From Rhodobacter capsulatus (GTDB lineage Bacteria > Pseudomonadota > Alphaproteobacteria > Rhodobacterales > Rhodobacteraceae): a stretch of DNA of 64,000 bases. Location: contig NZ_QKZO01000006.1 in assembly GCF_003254295.1 (NCBI RefSeq), forward strand, positions 18,819-82,818, given 5' to 3'. The notes under the pieces were generated by a model. The model did no database searches. It was not told the DNA's origin and saw only the letters and a program-made list of their open reading frames with translations. Both the position numbers and the translations under genes were made by a program. Below are positions 27,984-37,546 of this stretch, piece by piece; within the stretch, counting starts at the first letter, position 1, and every line of letters begins with the position of its first letter.

Positions 27984-29999
27984 TCAGGCCTCCAGAAGGC
28001 CCCGCCCCTTCAGCAGCGCCTCGACCCCCGGGGTTTGGCCCCGGAAGGCCAGCCAGGCGGCATCGGCGGGCACCGACCCGCCCACCGACAGGATGCAGCG
28101 TTCCAGCCGCTCCGCCGTGGCGGGGTCGAAAGCGTCGCCGGTTTCCTCGAAAGCCGCGAAGGCGTCGGCATCCATCACCTCGGACCACATGTAGCTGTAA
28201 TAGCCCGCGGAATAGCCGTCGCCGCTGAAGACATGGCCGAAATGCGGCGTCGCATGGCGCATGCGGATCGCCTTCGGCATCCCGATCCCGGCCAGAACCT
28301 GCGCCTGCAGCGCCATCGGATCGGCGGGGGCCGCGCCTTCGTGAAAGGCCAGATCGACCAGCGCCGAGGCGACGAATTCCACCGTCAGGAAGCCCTGATC
28401 GTAGGTCGCGGCGGCGAGCAGCTTGTCGCGCAGGGCTTTCGGCATCGGCGCGCCGGTCTGCCAGTGCCTTGCGTGACGTTCCAGCACCTCGGGCACTTCC
28501 AGCCAATGTTCGTAAAGCTGGCTCGGCAGTTCCACGAAATCGCGCGCGACAGAGGTGCCCGAGACGAATTGATAGGTCACATCGGAGAGCATCTGATGCA
28601 GCGCATGACCGAATTCGTGAAACAGCGTGCGCGCGTCGTCATAGGACAACAGGCAGGGATCGCCCTTGGCGAAGTTGCACACATTGACCACGATCGGCCG
28701 CGTCTCGCCGCCCAGCTTCTTTTGCGACCGCATCGCCGAGCACCAGGCGCCAGAGCGTTTCGAGGGCCGCGCGAAATAATCGCCCAGAAACACCGCGATA
28801 TGGCGCCCCTTGCGGCTGACCTCCCAGCCGCGCACGTCCGGGTGATAGAACGGCCCCTCGATCGGGCGGAAGTCGAGCCCGAAAAGCCGGTGCGCGGTGT
28901 CGAACATCGCCGCCAGCATGGCGTCGAGCGAGAGATAGGGTTTCAGCGCCGTCTCGTCGAAATCATGCTCGGCGACGCGTCGCTTTTCGGAATAATAGCG
29001 CCAGTCCCAGGCCTCCAGATCGCCATTGAGGCCGTCGTCATGCATCATCGCCGTCAGTTTCGCCGCATCGGCCTCGGCGGCGGCCTTGGCGGGCGTCCAG
29101 ACCCGCATCAAGAGATCGCGGACCGTGGCGGGGGTCTTCGCCATCTCGGGGTCAAGCTTGTAGGCGGCGAAACTCTCATAGCCCAGAAGCTTCGCCCGTT
29201 CCTCGCGCAGGTTCAGGATTTCCGCCGCGATCAGCCGGTTGTCGGTCGCCCCGCCATTCGCCCCGCGCGCGCCCCAGGCCTCATAGGCCAGCTCGCGCAG
29301 ATCGCGGCGGGGGGAAAATTGCAAAAACGGCACGATCAGCGAGCGGTTCAGCGTCAGCACCGGACCCGCCTGCCCGCGCTCCTCTCCCGCCGCCTTCGCG
29401 GCGGCCACGACGAAATCGGGCAGGCCCTGCAACTCGTCTTCGGCGAGCGGCCGGAACCAGTCGCGTTCATCCGCCAGCAGGTTTTGCGAAAAGGCGGTCG
29501 AGAGCACCGCCAGCCGTTCCTTGATCTCGGTCATCCGCTCGGCATCGGCGCCCGCAAGCGCCGCGCCGGAGCGCACGAACATCTGGTGATAAAGCTCCAG
29601 CACCCGGGCCTGTTCCGGGCTCAGATCCAGACTGTCGCGGGCGGCCCAGAGCGTCTCGATCCGGGCAAACAGCGGCCGGTTCATCGTCACTTCCGAGGCA
29701 AAGGCCGCTATCTTCGGCGCCAGATCGCGCATCAGCGCCTCGCGCGCGGGGGTGCTGTCGGCGCCCGCCAGATTGTAGAACACCCCCGACACCCGGTCGA
29801 GCAGGCCTTCGGCCAGTTCCAGCGCCTCGATGGTGTTGGCGAAGCTGAGCGGTTCCGGGTTGGCCGCGATGGCCGCGATCGTCGCGCGCGCCTCGGTCAG
29901 GGCCTGATCGAAGGCGGGGCCGAAATCGGCGTCGGTGATCGCGGCGAAATCGGGAAGGGCGAAGGGGCCGATGCCCTCGGCCAGAAGCGGGTTGGTCAT
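27984..29999 (-). CDS. M3 family zinc metallopeptidase (oligopeptidase A/dipeptidyl carboxypeptidase type)
   Basis: A 671-residue cytoplasmic peptidase. The zinc motif H461-E-F-G-H465 lies in TLFHEFGHALHQML, and the third ligand is expected in FVELPSQLYEHW, about 26 residues later. FSGDGYSAGYYSYMWSEVMD is the conserved C-terminal substrate-binding segment. The N terminus (NPLLAEGIGPFALPDFAAI) matches family starts. It degrades short peptides, possibly removing dipeptides from C termini; OpdA and Dcp types are hard to tell apart by eye. The gene is monocistronic by layout. Confidence 0.94.
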   Translation of the reverse strand: MTNPLLAEGIGPFALPDFAAITDADFGPAFDQALTEARATIAAIAANPEPLSFANTIEALELAEGLLDRVSGVFYNLAGADSTPAREALMRDLAPKIAAFASEVTMNRPLFARIETLWAARDSLDLSPEQARVLELYHQMFVRSGAALAGADAERMTEIKERLAVLSTAFSQNLLADERDWFRPLAEDELQGLPDFVVAAAKAAGEERGQAGPVLTLNRSLIVPFLQFSPRRDLRELAYEAWGARGANGGATDNRLIAAEILNLREERAKLLGYESFAAYKLDPEMAKTPATVRDLLMRVWTPAKAAAEADAAKLTAMMHDDGLNGDLEAWDWRYYSEKRRVAEHDFDETALKPYLSLDAMLAAMFDTAHRLFGLDFRPIEGPFYHPDVRGWEVSRKGRHIAVFLGDYFARPSKRSGAWCSAMRSQKKLGGETRPIVVNVCNFAKGDPCLLSYDDARTLFHEFGHALHQMLSDVTYQFVSGTSVARDFVELPSQLYEHWLEVPEVLERHARHWQTGAPMPKALRDKLLAAATYDQGFLTVEFVASALVDLAFHEGAAPADPMALQAQVLAGIGMPKAIRMRHATPHFGHVFSGDGYSAGYYSYMWSEVMDADAFAAFEETGDAFDPATAERLERCILSVGGSVPADAAWLAFRGQTPGVEALLKGRGLLEA

Positions 30000-30044
30000 G
30001 CGTGCACTCCTTTGGCCCGAAGCTAGGCTGCGCGGGCGCAAAGG

Positions 30045-30077
30045 AAAAGGGGCGATGCCCGCGGCACCGCCCCCTTT
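30045..30077 (-). terminator. Terminator after the fatty-acid oxidation operon
   Basis: On the minus strand an AAGGGGGCGGTGCC/GGGCATCGCCCCTT stem with small mismatches is followed by TTCC. It lies about 20 bases past the stop at 30094. Confidence 0.75.
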
Positions 30078-30093
30078 CGCGTGATCCGGGCGC

Positions 30094-32280
30094 TCAGGCG
30101 GCCTGCGCCGCCGTGCCCGCACCAAAGCGGGCGTAGAAGCTGTCGCCCTTGGCCGCGATGTCGCGCAGCAGCGCCGGGGTCTCGAAACGGGCGCCGTATT
30201 GGGCGGCAAGCGCGTCGCAGATCTCGACCGCGCGGGCCGCACCCAGGATGTCAAGCCAGGCGAAGGGGCCGCCCGACCAGGGCGCGAAACCCCAGCCGAG
30301 GATCGCGCCGACATCGCCTTCGCGGATGTCGGTCAGGACGCCCTGTTCAAAGGCGCGCACGGCCTCCAGCACCTGCACCATCAAGAGACGATGCTGCACA
30401 TGGGTCAGCTCGGGTTGCGCCGCGGCGCGCGGATACTGCGCCGCCAGCCCCTCCCACATGCCGCCGCGCTTGCCCTCGGGATAGGCGTAGAACCCGGCAT
30501 TGGCTTTCTTGCCCAGCCGCCCCTGTTCCGCCATCCAGAACACCACGTCATCCACCGCGCTGTCGGGATAGGCGTCACCCATCGCGGCCTTCGTCGCCTT
30601 GGCGATCTTCACCCCCAGATCGATCGAGGTCTCGTCGACCAGTTGCAGCGGCCCCAGCGGCATACCGACCAGCTTTGCGGCGTTTTCCACCAGGACCGGG
30701 TTCACCCCCTCGGCCACCATGCGGATGCCCTCGTTGATATAGGGGATGATGCAGCGGTTGGCGTAGAAGAAGCGCGCGTCATTGACGACAATGGGGGTCT
30801 TGCGGATGGCGCGGACGAAATCGAGCGCCTTCGCCACGGCCACTTCGCCGGTGTCCTTGCCCTTGATGATCTCGACCAGCATCATCTTGTCGACCGGGCT
30901 GAAGAAATGGATACCGATGAAGTTTTCCGGTCGTTTCGAGGCCTTGGCCAGACCCGAGATCGGCAGGGTCGAGGTGTTGGTGGCAAAGATCGCGGTCTCG
31001 GGGATCACCGCTTCGGCTTTCGCCGTCACCTCGGCCTTGACCTTCGGATCCTCGAACACGGCCTCCACGACCAGATCGCAGCCCGCCAGCGCCGCATAAT
31101 CGGTGGTGGCGGTGATGCGGCCCAGAACCTCGGCCTTCTTCTCTTCCGTCACCTTGCGGCGTTGGATGCCCTTGTCGAGGATGCCGGTCGCATAGGCCTT
31201 GCCGCGCTCGGCAGCTTCTTGCGTGCTGTCGATCAGCACGACCTCGATGCCCGCATTGGCCGACACATAGGCAATGCCCGCCCCCATCATCCCCGCGCCC
31301 AGAACGCCCAGTTTCTTCACCGACTGATCGGCGACCTTGGGCCGGTTCGCGCCTTTTTCCAGCGCCTCCTTGTTGATGAAAAGCGAGCGGATCATCGCCG
31401 TCGAGGAGGGGTTAATCAGCACCTTGGTGAACCAGCGCGCCTCGATCCGCAGCGCCTGATCAAAGGGCACCAGCGCCCCTTCATAGACCGCGCTCAGCAG
31501 CGCCTTGGCGGCCGGATAGACCCCCAGGGTCTTGGCCGAAACCATGGCGCTGGCGCCGACATAGGTCATGAAGCCCGCCGGATGATAGGGCGCGCCGCCG
31601 GGCATCTTGTAGCCCTTGGCATCCCAGGGCTTGACCAGATCGGCCTCGGTCGCCTTCAAGACCCAGTCGCGCGCGGCGGCCATCGGATCGGCGCAAACCT
31701 CGTCGATGATCCCCGCGGCCTTGGCAGCCTTGGGATCGGAAAGCTTGCCTTCGAGCAGGAACGGCGCCGCCATCATCGCGCCCATCTTGCGCACCAGCCG
31801 CGTCGTGCCGCCCGCGCCGGGGAAGATGCCGACCATGATCTCGGGCAGGCCGATCTTCGCCTTCGGGTTCTCGGCGGCGAAGATGCGGTGGCACGAAAGC
31901 GGCAGCTCGAGCCCGATGCCCAGGGCTGTGCCCGGCAGGACGCAGGCGATCGGCTTGCCCCCCTTCAGCGTCTTCGGGTCCATCCCGGCGCGCTCGATCT
32001 TGCGCAGCACGGCATGCATCTGCATCACGCCCGCAAAGATCGCCTCCGCTCCGCCTTCGCGCATCTTGGCGATGACGTTCAGATCCATGCCGCCGGCGAA
32101 ATCCTTCTTGCCGCTGGTCAGCACGATGCCCTTGCAGGCCGGATCGGCCAGACAGCCGTCGACCAGCGCACTGAGCTGGGCAAAGCCCTCGAGGCTCATC
32201 ACGTTCATCGACTTGCCGGGCACGTCCCAGGTGAGGATGGCGACGCCATCGGCGCCCAGATCACAGGTGAAATCGGTCAT
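30094..32280 (-). CDS. Multifunctional enoyl-CoA hydratase/3-hydroxyacyl-CoA dehydrogenase
   Basis: A 728-residue beta-oxidation enzyme of the FadB/FadJ type. Residues 1-190 form the crotonase domain ([13 protein letters not shown], and the oxyanion-hole region [16 protein letters not shown]). [19 protein letters not shown] begins the NAD-binding domain. [20 protein letters not shown] is the dehydrogenase signature. A C-terminal helical domain with [21 protein letters not shown] follows. The thiolase gene lies immediately upstream on the same strand, so the two subunits are co-expressed. GGAGG precedes the start at 32280. Confidence 0.95.
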   Translation of the reverse strand: MTDFTCDLGADGVAILTWDVPGKSMNVMSLEGFAQLSALVDGCLADPACKGIVLTSGKKDFAGGMDLNVIAKMREGGAEAIFAGVMQMHAVLRKIERAGMDPKTLKGGKPIACVLPGTALGIGLELPLSCHRIFAAENPKAKIGLPEIMVGIFPGAGGTTRLVRKMGAMMAAPFLLEGKLSDPKAAKAAGIIDEVCADPMAAARDWVLKATEADLVKPWDAKGYKMPGGAPYHPAGFMTYVGASAMVSAKTLGVYPAAKALLSAVYEGALVPFDQALRIEARWFTKVLINPSSTAMIRSLFINKEALEKGANRPKVADQSVKKLGVLGAGMMGAGIAYVSANAGIEVVLIDSTQEAAERGKAYATGILDKGIQRRKVTEEKKAEVLGRITATTDYAALAGCDLVVEAVFEDPKVKAEVTAKAEAVIPETAIFATNTSTLPISGLAKASKRPENFIGIHFFSPVDKMMLVEIIKGKDTGEVAVAKALDFVRAIRKTPIVVNDARFFYANRCIIPYINEGIRMVAEGVNPVLVENAAKLVGMPLGPLQLVDETSIDLGVKIAKATKAAMGDAYPDSAVDDVVFWMAEQGRLGKKANAGFYAYPEGKRGGMWEGLAAQYPRAAAQPELTHVQHRLLMVQVLEAVRAFEQGVLTDIREGDVGAILGWGFAPWSGGPFAWLDILGAARAVEICDALAAQYGARFETPALLRDIAAKGDSFYARFGAGTAAQAA

Positions 32281-32291
32281 GGTTTCCTCCC

Positions 32292-33503
32292 TCAGACCCG
32301 TTCGATGATGGTGGCCGCGCCCATGCCGGACGCGATGCACAGCGTCGCAAGGCCGGTGGACAGGTCACGCCGTTCCAGCTCATCAAGCAGCGTGCCGATG
32401 ATGATCGCCCCCGTCGCGCCCAAGGGATGGCCCAAGGCCATCGCGCCGCCGTTCACGTTGACCTTGTCCTGACTGACGTCAAAAGCCTGCATGAAGCGCA
32501 GGACGACGGCGGCAAAGGCCTCGTTCACCTCGAAGAGGTCGATGTCGGAAATCGACATGCCGCTGTCGCGCAGGATCTTTTCGGTGACAGGCACCGGGCC
32601 GGTCAGCATGATCGTCGGATCGGTGCCGATCTTCGCCGTCGCGCGAATGCGGGCGCGCGGTTTCAGCCCATGCGCCTGCCCGAAGTCCTTCGAACCGATC
32701 AGCACGGCCGCCGCGCCATCGACGATGCCCGAGGAATTGCCCGCATGGTGGATATGCTCGATGCGCTCCAGATGCGGATATTTCAGCATCGCCACCTTGT
32801 CGAAGCCGGGCATCACCTCGCCCATGTCCTTGAAGGCGGGCTTGAGTTTCGCCAGATCCTCCATCGTCGTGCCGGGGCGCAGATATTCGTCGCGCTCCAG
32901 GATCACCAGCCCGTTCTGATCGCGCACCGGCACGATGGATTTCGCAAACCGGTTCTCGGCCCAGGCCTCGGCGGCGCGGCGCTGGCTTTCGACCGCCAGG
33001 GCATCGGCCATCCCGCGGCTGAACCCGTATTCGGTGGCGATGATATCGGCCGAAATCCCCTGCGGCACGAAACAGGTCTTCATCGCAAGCGAGGGATCGA
33101 CGGCGATTGCCGCCCCGTCCGAGCCCATGGCGACGCGGCTCATCATCTCGACCCCGCCCGCGATATAGGCCGCGCCCGCCCCCGCTTTGACCTGATTGGC
33201 GGCAAGGTTCACCGCTTCCATGCCGCTGGCGCAAAAGCGGTTGATCGAAAGGCCCGGGATCGATTCATGAAGCCCCGAGAGCAGCACCGCCGAGCGCGCC
33301 AGACAGCCGCCCTGCTCGCCCACCTGCGTGACATTGCCCCAGATCACATCCTCGACCGCGGGACCCGTCAGGCCGTTGCGTTCCGCCACCGCATCCAGAA
33401 GCCGCGCCGACAGCGCGACCGAGGTGACTTCATGCAGGCTGCCGTCAGCGCGCCCCTTGCCCCGCGGCGTCCGGCAGGCGTCATAGATATAGGCTTCGGT
33501 CAT
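32292..33503 (-). CDS. Acetyl-CoA C-acyltransferase (thiolase)
   Basis: A 403-residue thiolase. The nucleophile is the Cys in [14 protein letters not shown], the His lies in [17 protein letters not shown], and the second Cys in [11 protein letters not shown] completes the triad; NEAFAA is also present. It cleaves 3-ketoacyl-CoA in the last step of beta-oxidation. It is encoded 11 bases before the multifunctional enzyme, forming a fadA-fadB-like pair. AGGAGG lies before the ATG. Chain-length preference, and whether it instead serves biosynthesis, cannot be read here. Confidence 0.95.
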   Translation of the reverse strand: MTEAYIYDACRTPRGKGRADGSLHEVTSVALSARLLDAVAERNGLTGPAVEDVIWGNVTQVGEQGGCLARSAVLLSGLHESIPGLSINRFCASGMEAVNLAANQVKAGAGAAYIAGGVEMMSRVAMGSDGAAIAVDPSLAMKTCFVPQGISADIIATEYGFSRGMADALAVESQRRAAEAWAENRFAKSIVPVRDQNGLVILERDEYLRPGTTMEDLAKLKPAFKDMGEVMPGFDKVAMLKYPHLERIEHIHHAGNSSGIVDGAAAVLIGSKDFGQAHGLKPRARIRATAKIGTDPTIMLTGPVPVTEKILRDSGMSISDIDLFEVNEAFAAVVLRFMQAFDVSQDKVNVNGGAMALGHPLGATGAIIIGTLLDELERRDLSTGLATLCIASGMGAATIIERV

Positions 33504-33654
33504 CGATCCTCCTCTGCCCGGACGAGGCCGGGCCTGCTCCCGTCGCGGAAAGCCCCGCGTCGGCAACCATATTGCAACGAATTGACGTGCGCGTAAGTAG
33601 CCTGGCGACAAAGTGGCGCAACGTCACGAAAGGCCCGCAGAGGAGAGGTCGCAA

Positions 33655-33864
33655 AGGGCGTATTTGCGCCAGGAAAAGCCCAAGCCAAGGTGCGCCCCGG
33701 CTGACGGAGGTCACTCAAGCCTCTCGGGAAGATCATTCCCCGCGCCGGGGCGGCTTTTCCTTGGACGGTCATCGGCTCGCCAGCCTGTACCGTGCGACCA
33801 GAGTGCCGCGCCTTGGTTAACAAAACCTTACGCGCCAGCTTTTTCTTGGCCCAAATACGCCCTT
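33655..33864. repeat. Dispersed repeat, type 2, widely spaced arms (copy 5)
   Basis: The 386-bp spacer 33504-33889 has no convincing gene. AAGGGCGTATTTGCGCCAGG (from 33654) continues AAAAGCCC; its inverted partner TTTTTCTTGGCCCAAATACG (from 33840) ends with CCCTT at 33864. Between them lies a further GGCTTTTCCTTGG segment (from 33752) that could pair with the left arm instead. The arms match the type 2 form at 9.0 kb. Confidence 0.75.
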
Positions 33865-33889
33865 GCCGAGACCGGCCCCCAGCGCGCCC

Positions 33890-34102
33890 TCAGGCCTTGC
33901 GATCTTCAAGTTCCGCCTTGAACAGCCGCAGCCGCACCGCAAGATTTTCATGATGCGTGACCGAATTGAAATGCTCGAAGAGGAAGCACAAAGCCTCGTC
34001 CGGGCTCAGCCCGGCTTCCGCGGCGAAGCGGTGCAGCACGCGATAGGCGTCATTCGTCATCGAGACCGGAAAGCGGCGCGTCAGGCGCAGGCGTTTGGGC
34101 AT
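33890..34102 (-). CDS. Small hypothetical protein, unknown function
   Basis: A 70-residue protein starting MPKRLRLTRRFPVSMTNDAY, followed by helical segments RVLHRFAAEAGLSPDEALCF and LFEHFNSVTHHENLAVRLRL. It is basic at the N terminus with no membrane segment; the first strand and helices are loosely reminiscent of ribbon-helix-helix proteins, but that is weak. AAGGA precedes the ATG. It is divergent from the lyase gene, so a regulatory role is possible but unsupported. Confidence 0.6.
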   Translation of the reverse strand: MPKRLRLTRRFPVSMTNDAYRVLHRFAAEAGLSPDEALCFLFEHFNSVTHHENLAVRLRLFKAELEDRKA

Positions 34103-34268
34103 GGGCGGGTCCTTCTTGCCCCCGCAGCCTAAGCCGAGGCCGCCCCGAAGGCCAGAGCCCCGGCCCCCCCGCCGTGATCTTGTGCCGCAGCCGCCGCGGA
34201 TTGATCGCGGCCGCGCTCTGGCGCTCAATCGCCGCGGGAAACAGGGCCACCGGCCCGGGGAGGAAGAG

Positions 34269-35714
34269 ATGGTCGTGAAATTCTTTGGCGGCGAGACCGT
34301 GCCGCTGGAAATGCACAAGGTGCGGGTGGTGCAAAAGCTCACCCTCGCGCCGATCGAGGACCGCTTGGCGGCGATCGCCATGGCGGGCAACAACACCTTC
34401 CTGCTGCAAAACCGCGACATTTTCATGGACATGCTGACCGACAGCGGCGTGAACGCGATGTCCGACCGGCAGGTGGCGGCGATGATGGTCGCCGATGACA
34501 GCTATGCCGGATCCGCCACCTACGAGAAATTCGCGGCCAAGCTGGTCGAGCTGTTCGGGATGGACTTCATCCTGCCCACCCATCAGGGCCGCGCCTGCGA
34601 AAACATCCTCTCCCAGGTGCTGGTGAAGCCGGGCACGATCGTGCCGATGAACTACCATTTCACCACCACCAAGGCGCATATCGTGCTCAACGGCGGCTCG
34701 GTCGAGGAAATCCCCCATGACCGCGGCCTCGAGGTCACCTCGACCCATCCGTTCAAGGGCGACATGGACATCGCCAAGCTTGAGGCGCTGGTCACCAGCC
34801 ATGGCGCGGACAAGATCGCCTTCGTGCGGATGGAGGCGGGGACGAACCTGATCGGCGGGCAGCCGATCTCGATCGCCAACCTGCGCGAGATCCGCGCCGC
34901 CTGCGACAAGCACGGGATGCTCTTCGTCCTGGATGCCTCGCTGCTGGCCGACAACCTGTGGTTCAACAAGACCCGCGAGGAGAGCTGCAAGGATCTGAGC
35001 ATCGCCGCGATCACCCGGCAGATCGCCGATCTGTGCGACGTGATCTATTTCTCGGCCCGCAAGCTGGGCTGTGCGCGGGGCGGCGCCATCTGCATCCGGT
35101 CCGAGGAGCTTTACCGCAAGATGCGGGTGCTGGTGCCGCTTTACGAGGGCTTTTTGACCTATGGCGGCATGTCGGTGCGCGAAATCGAGGCGCTGACCGT
35201 GGGGCTTGAGGAAACCATGGACGTGGACATGATTTCGCAAGGGCCGCTCTTCATCGACTACATGGTGCGCGAACTCGACAAGCGCGGCGTGCCGGTGATC
35301 ACCCCGCCCGGGGGGCTGGGCTGCCATATCGACGTGATGCGCTTCCTGCCGCATATCCCGCAGTCGCAATATCCCGCCGGGGCCCTCGCCTCGGCGCTGT
35401 TCATCGCCAGCGGAATCCGGGGCATGGAACGCGGCTCGCTGTCCGAGCAACGCAACCCGGACGGGACGGAAGTCTATTCCAACATGGAACTGCTGCGCCT
35501 CGCGATGCCGCGCCGCGTCTTCACGCTGTCTCAGGTCAAATATGCCATCGACCGGATCGACTGGCTCTATCAGAACCGTGATCTGGTGGGCGGGCTGGTC
35601 TTTGTCGAGGAACCGGAAATCCTGCGCTTCTTCTACGGGCGGCTCGATCCGGTGGGCGACTGGCAGCAGAAACTGGCGGCGAAGTTCCGCGCCGATTTCG
35701 GCGACAGCCTGTAA
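34269..35714 (+). CDS. Tryptophanase/tyrosine phenol-lyase family beta-eliminating lyase
   Basis: A 481-residue PLP enzyme of the TnaA/TPL family. DSYAGSATYEKFAAKLVELF, LPTHQGRACENIL and VPMNYHFTTTKAHIVLNGG match the family's N-terminal domain. The PLP Lys is K265 in FSARKLGCARGG; the usual context is SxKKD, so the residues around it differ. EEVMD-like GLEETMDVDM and GGLGCHIDVMRFLPHI follow. It should remove the side chain of tryptophan, tyrosine or cysteine to give pyruvate and ammonia; which one is not certain. GGAGG precedes ATG at 34269. No TnaC-like leader peptide was recognised. Confidence 0.85.
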   Translation: MVVKFFGGETVPLEMHKVRVVQKLTLAPIEDRLAAIAMAGNNTFLLQNRDIFMDMLTDSGVNAMSDRQVAAMMVADDSYAGSATYEKFAAKLVELFGMDFILPTHQGRACENILSQVLVKPGTIVPMNYHFTTTKAHIVLNGGSVEEIPHDRGLEVTSTHPFKGDMDIAKLEALVTSHGADKIAFVRMEAGTNLIGGQPISIANLREIRAACDKHGMLFVLDASLLADNLWFNKTREESCKDLSIAAITRQIADLCDVIYFSARKLGCARGGAICIRSEELYRKMRVLVPLYEGFLTYGGMSVREIEALTVGLEETMDVDMISQGPLFIDYMVRELDKRGVPVITPPGGLGCHIDVMRFLPHIPQSQYPAGALASALFIASGIRGMERGSLSEQRNPDGTEVYSNMELLRLAMPRRVFTLSQVKYAIDRIDWLYQNRDLVGGLVFVEEPEILRFFYGRLDPVGDWQQKLAAKFRADFGDSL

Positions 35715-35762
35715 GGCCGAAAGGTCGGGGCCTGCGGGCCCCGATCCCCCATCACCCGATCT

Positions 35763-36800
35763 TCAGTCAAAAGTGCCGGTGACGCGGCCCAGAAGCATGA
35801 AGGCGCGGGCGGTGCGGGTTTCGGCCAGTTCCGCGACCTCCTGATCGCTGGCGTTCTGCTCGAATTCGGTGAAGGTGCGGTCGAACTGGCGCAGGAAATG
35901 ATGCGCCGCGTCGCGAAAGATCGTGTCGGCGCGCATCCGCCCCGAGGTCAGCGCCAGGGACGAGCGATCCCGCACCCCGCCCAAGGCGGCGATCTCGCGG
36001 CCGCGCTCGCCCTTGGCGAAGCGGCGCCACAACTCGGGCCGGGCCCGGTCGGGCTTCAGATCGTCCATGTAGATGCCGTCCTGCGCCAGCAGGTTCAGCA
36101 CATCCTGCGCCGCGCGCAGCAATTTCGCCATCGTCCGGTCTTCCAGCGCCCGGCGCAGGGCGCGGAAGCCCTCCTTGTCCTCGGCATTGTCGGGGAACTG
36201 CATGGCGCGGATGAAATCGGCCACCGAGACCGGCGGCTTGAAGTCCTCGGCAGGCGTGCCGAGCGCCAGCCGGGGCTGGTCATCGACCGGGGCCGCGGAT
36301 TTCGGCACCGCCAAAGCCGCCTTGCGGTCGGCCGGGGGCTGCATCGCCGCATGGTCGCGCCGCGTCGAAAACGTTGCCAGCGCCGATTCCGCCTGCCGCG
36401 CCGCGATCGCCACCTCGTCGAGCTTTTTCTCCAGCGCCTGACCGCCGCGCAGCTGGCTCTGGTTCATCCAGGCCGAGCGCATCGCCTCCAGCGCGACCTT
36501 CAGCGCCTGCGCTTCGGCGCGCATCTCCTGCGCGGTGCGGGCGGTGACGGCGGCGATCCAGATCATCACCACCGGCAGCACGACGCCCACCACCGCCATC
36601 ACCAGCGAGGCGGCATTCGGCCCCGTCGCCCCGTCCGCGGGCAGCAACAGCCAGACGGCGCCGACCAGCGCCAGCCAAAGCGCGGTCAGCCCGCCCGCCA
36701 CCCATTCGGTGCGGCGCGACGGCACGTCCGGTTGCGGCACGGGCGACCATGGCACCGCACCGCCTTCGGAGGTCTTGCGCTCGGACTGGGGCTCGCCCAT
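35763..36800 (-). CDS. Hypothetical membrane protein with coiled-coil region
   Basis: A 345-residue protein. Two membrane segments lie at about residues 33-53 (WVAGGLTALWLALVGAVWLL) and 65-87 (LVMAVVGVVLPVVMIWIAA). A helical, probably coiled-coil stretch follows (EMRAEAQALKVALEAMRSA). The C-terminal ~150 residues contain the SVADFIRAMQFPDNAEDKEG block, likely a cytoplasmic domain conserved in Rhodobacteraceae. I do not know its function. It is on the same strand as greA and starts 24 bases past greA's stop, so it may share its transcript. Confidence 0.75.
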   Translation of the reverse strand: MGEPQSERKTSEGGAVPWSPVPQPDVPSRRTEWVAGGLTALWLALVGAVWLLLPADGATGPNAASLVMAVVGVVLPVVMIWIAAVTARTAQEMRAEAQALKVALEAMRSAWMNQSQLRGGQALEKKLDEVAIAARQAESALATFSTRRDHAAMQPPADRKAALAVPKSAAPVDDQPRLALGTPAEDFKPPVSVADFIRAMQFPDNAEDKEGFRALRRALEDRTMAKLLRAAQDVLNLLAQDGIYMDDLKPDRARPELWRRFAKGERGREIAALGGVRDRSSLALTSGRMRADTIFRDAAHHFLRQFDRTFTEFEQNASDQEVAELAETRTARAFMLLGRVTGTFD

Positions 36801-36824
36801 CTCGTCACCTTTGTACAGATCCGC

Positions 36825-37295
36825 TTACAGGAAACGGACCGACAGGATCTCGTAACTGCGCTGCCCGCCCGGGGTGCGGACCTCGACGCTGTCGCCTTCA
36901 TCCTTGCCGATCAGCGCGCGCGCCAGCGGCGACTTGATGTTCAGAAGACCGCGTTCCAGATCGGCCTCGTGCTCGCCGACGATCTGATAGGTGCGCTCTT
37001 CCTCGGTGTCCTCGTCGACCAGCGTCACCGTGGCCCCGAACTTGATCGAGCCCGACAGCTTCACCGTGTCGATCACCTCGGCGCGGCTCAGAACCGATTC
37101 GAGTTCCTTGATCCGGCCCTCGACGAAGCTCTGTTTTTCGCGGGCGGCGTGATACTCGGCGTTTTCGGACAGATCGCCATGCTCGCGGGCTTCGGCAATC
37201 GCCTTGATCACGGCGGGCCGTTCCACGGACTTCAGCGTCTTCAGTTCCTCGTCGAGCACGTCGTAGCCGGCGCGCGTCATCGGTATCTTTTCCAT
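36825..37295 (-). CDS. greA: Transcription elongation factor GreA
   Basis: A 156-residue cleavage factor for stalled RNA polymerase. The N-terminal coiled coil contains [21 protein letters not shown], whose acidic tip residues (D41 and E44 of the DLSENAEY loop) promote cleavage of backtracked RNA. The C-terminal FKBP-like domain includes [20 protein letters not shown] and [15 protein letters not shown]. The start [18 protein letters not shown] is family-typical; no strong ribosome site is seen before it. The 251-bp spacer between greA and the divergent ETF-QO gene (37296-37546) holds no gene I can support. Confidence 0.97.
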   Translation of the reverse strand: MEKIPMTRAGYDVLDEELKTLKSVERPAVIKAIAEAREHGDLSENAEYHAAREKQSFVEGRIKELESVLSRAEVIDTVKLSGSIKFGATVTLVDEDTEEERTYQIVGEHEADLERGLLNIKSPLARALIGKDEGDSVEVRTPGGQRSYEILSVRFL

Positions 37296-37546
37296 GGCGG
37301 TCTTGACCTGTGCTGGCTGCCAATTCTTCTTCTTAGTCCTGTGAGGTAAATCCGCCAAGCGGGTCCGGTGTCAAGGGTGGCGGGGCGTTTTCCGCCGACC
37401 GGGTGCCGCATCCGGGCGCGCGTGTCTTTTCTGCAGATGCGAAACATTGTTGCGTCGCGGCGCTGCGTAACAATTGCTTCATGTTCCCATTCGCGTTACC
37501 ACGACGCCGGAACGCGCTGCAGCTGCCTGAACGAAGGAGCCCCCAG

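Noticed and set aside
36825-37358. Longer greA with about 21 extra N-terminal residues
   Set aside because: The family start [11 protein letters not shown] is well known and the extra part reads [15 protein letters not shown] with no conservation expected.
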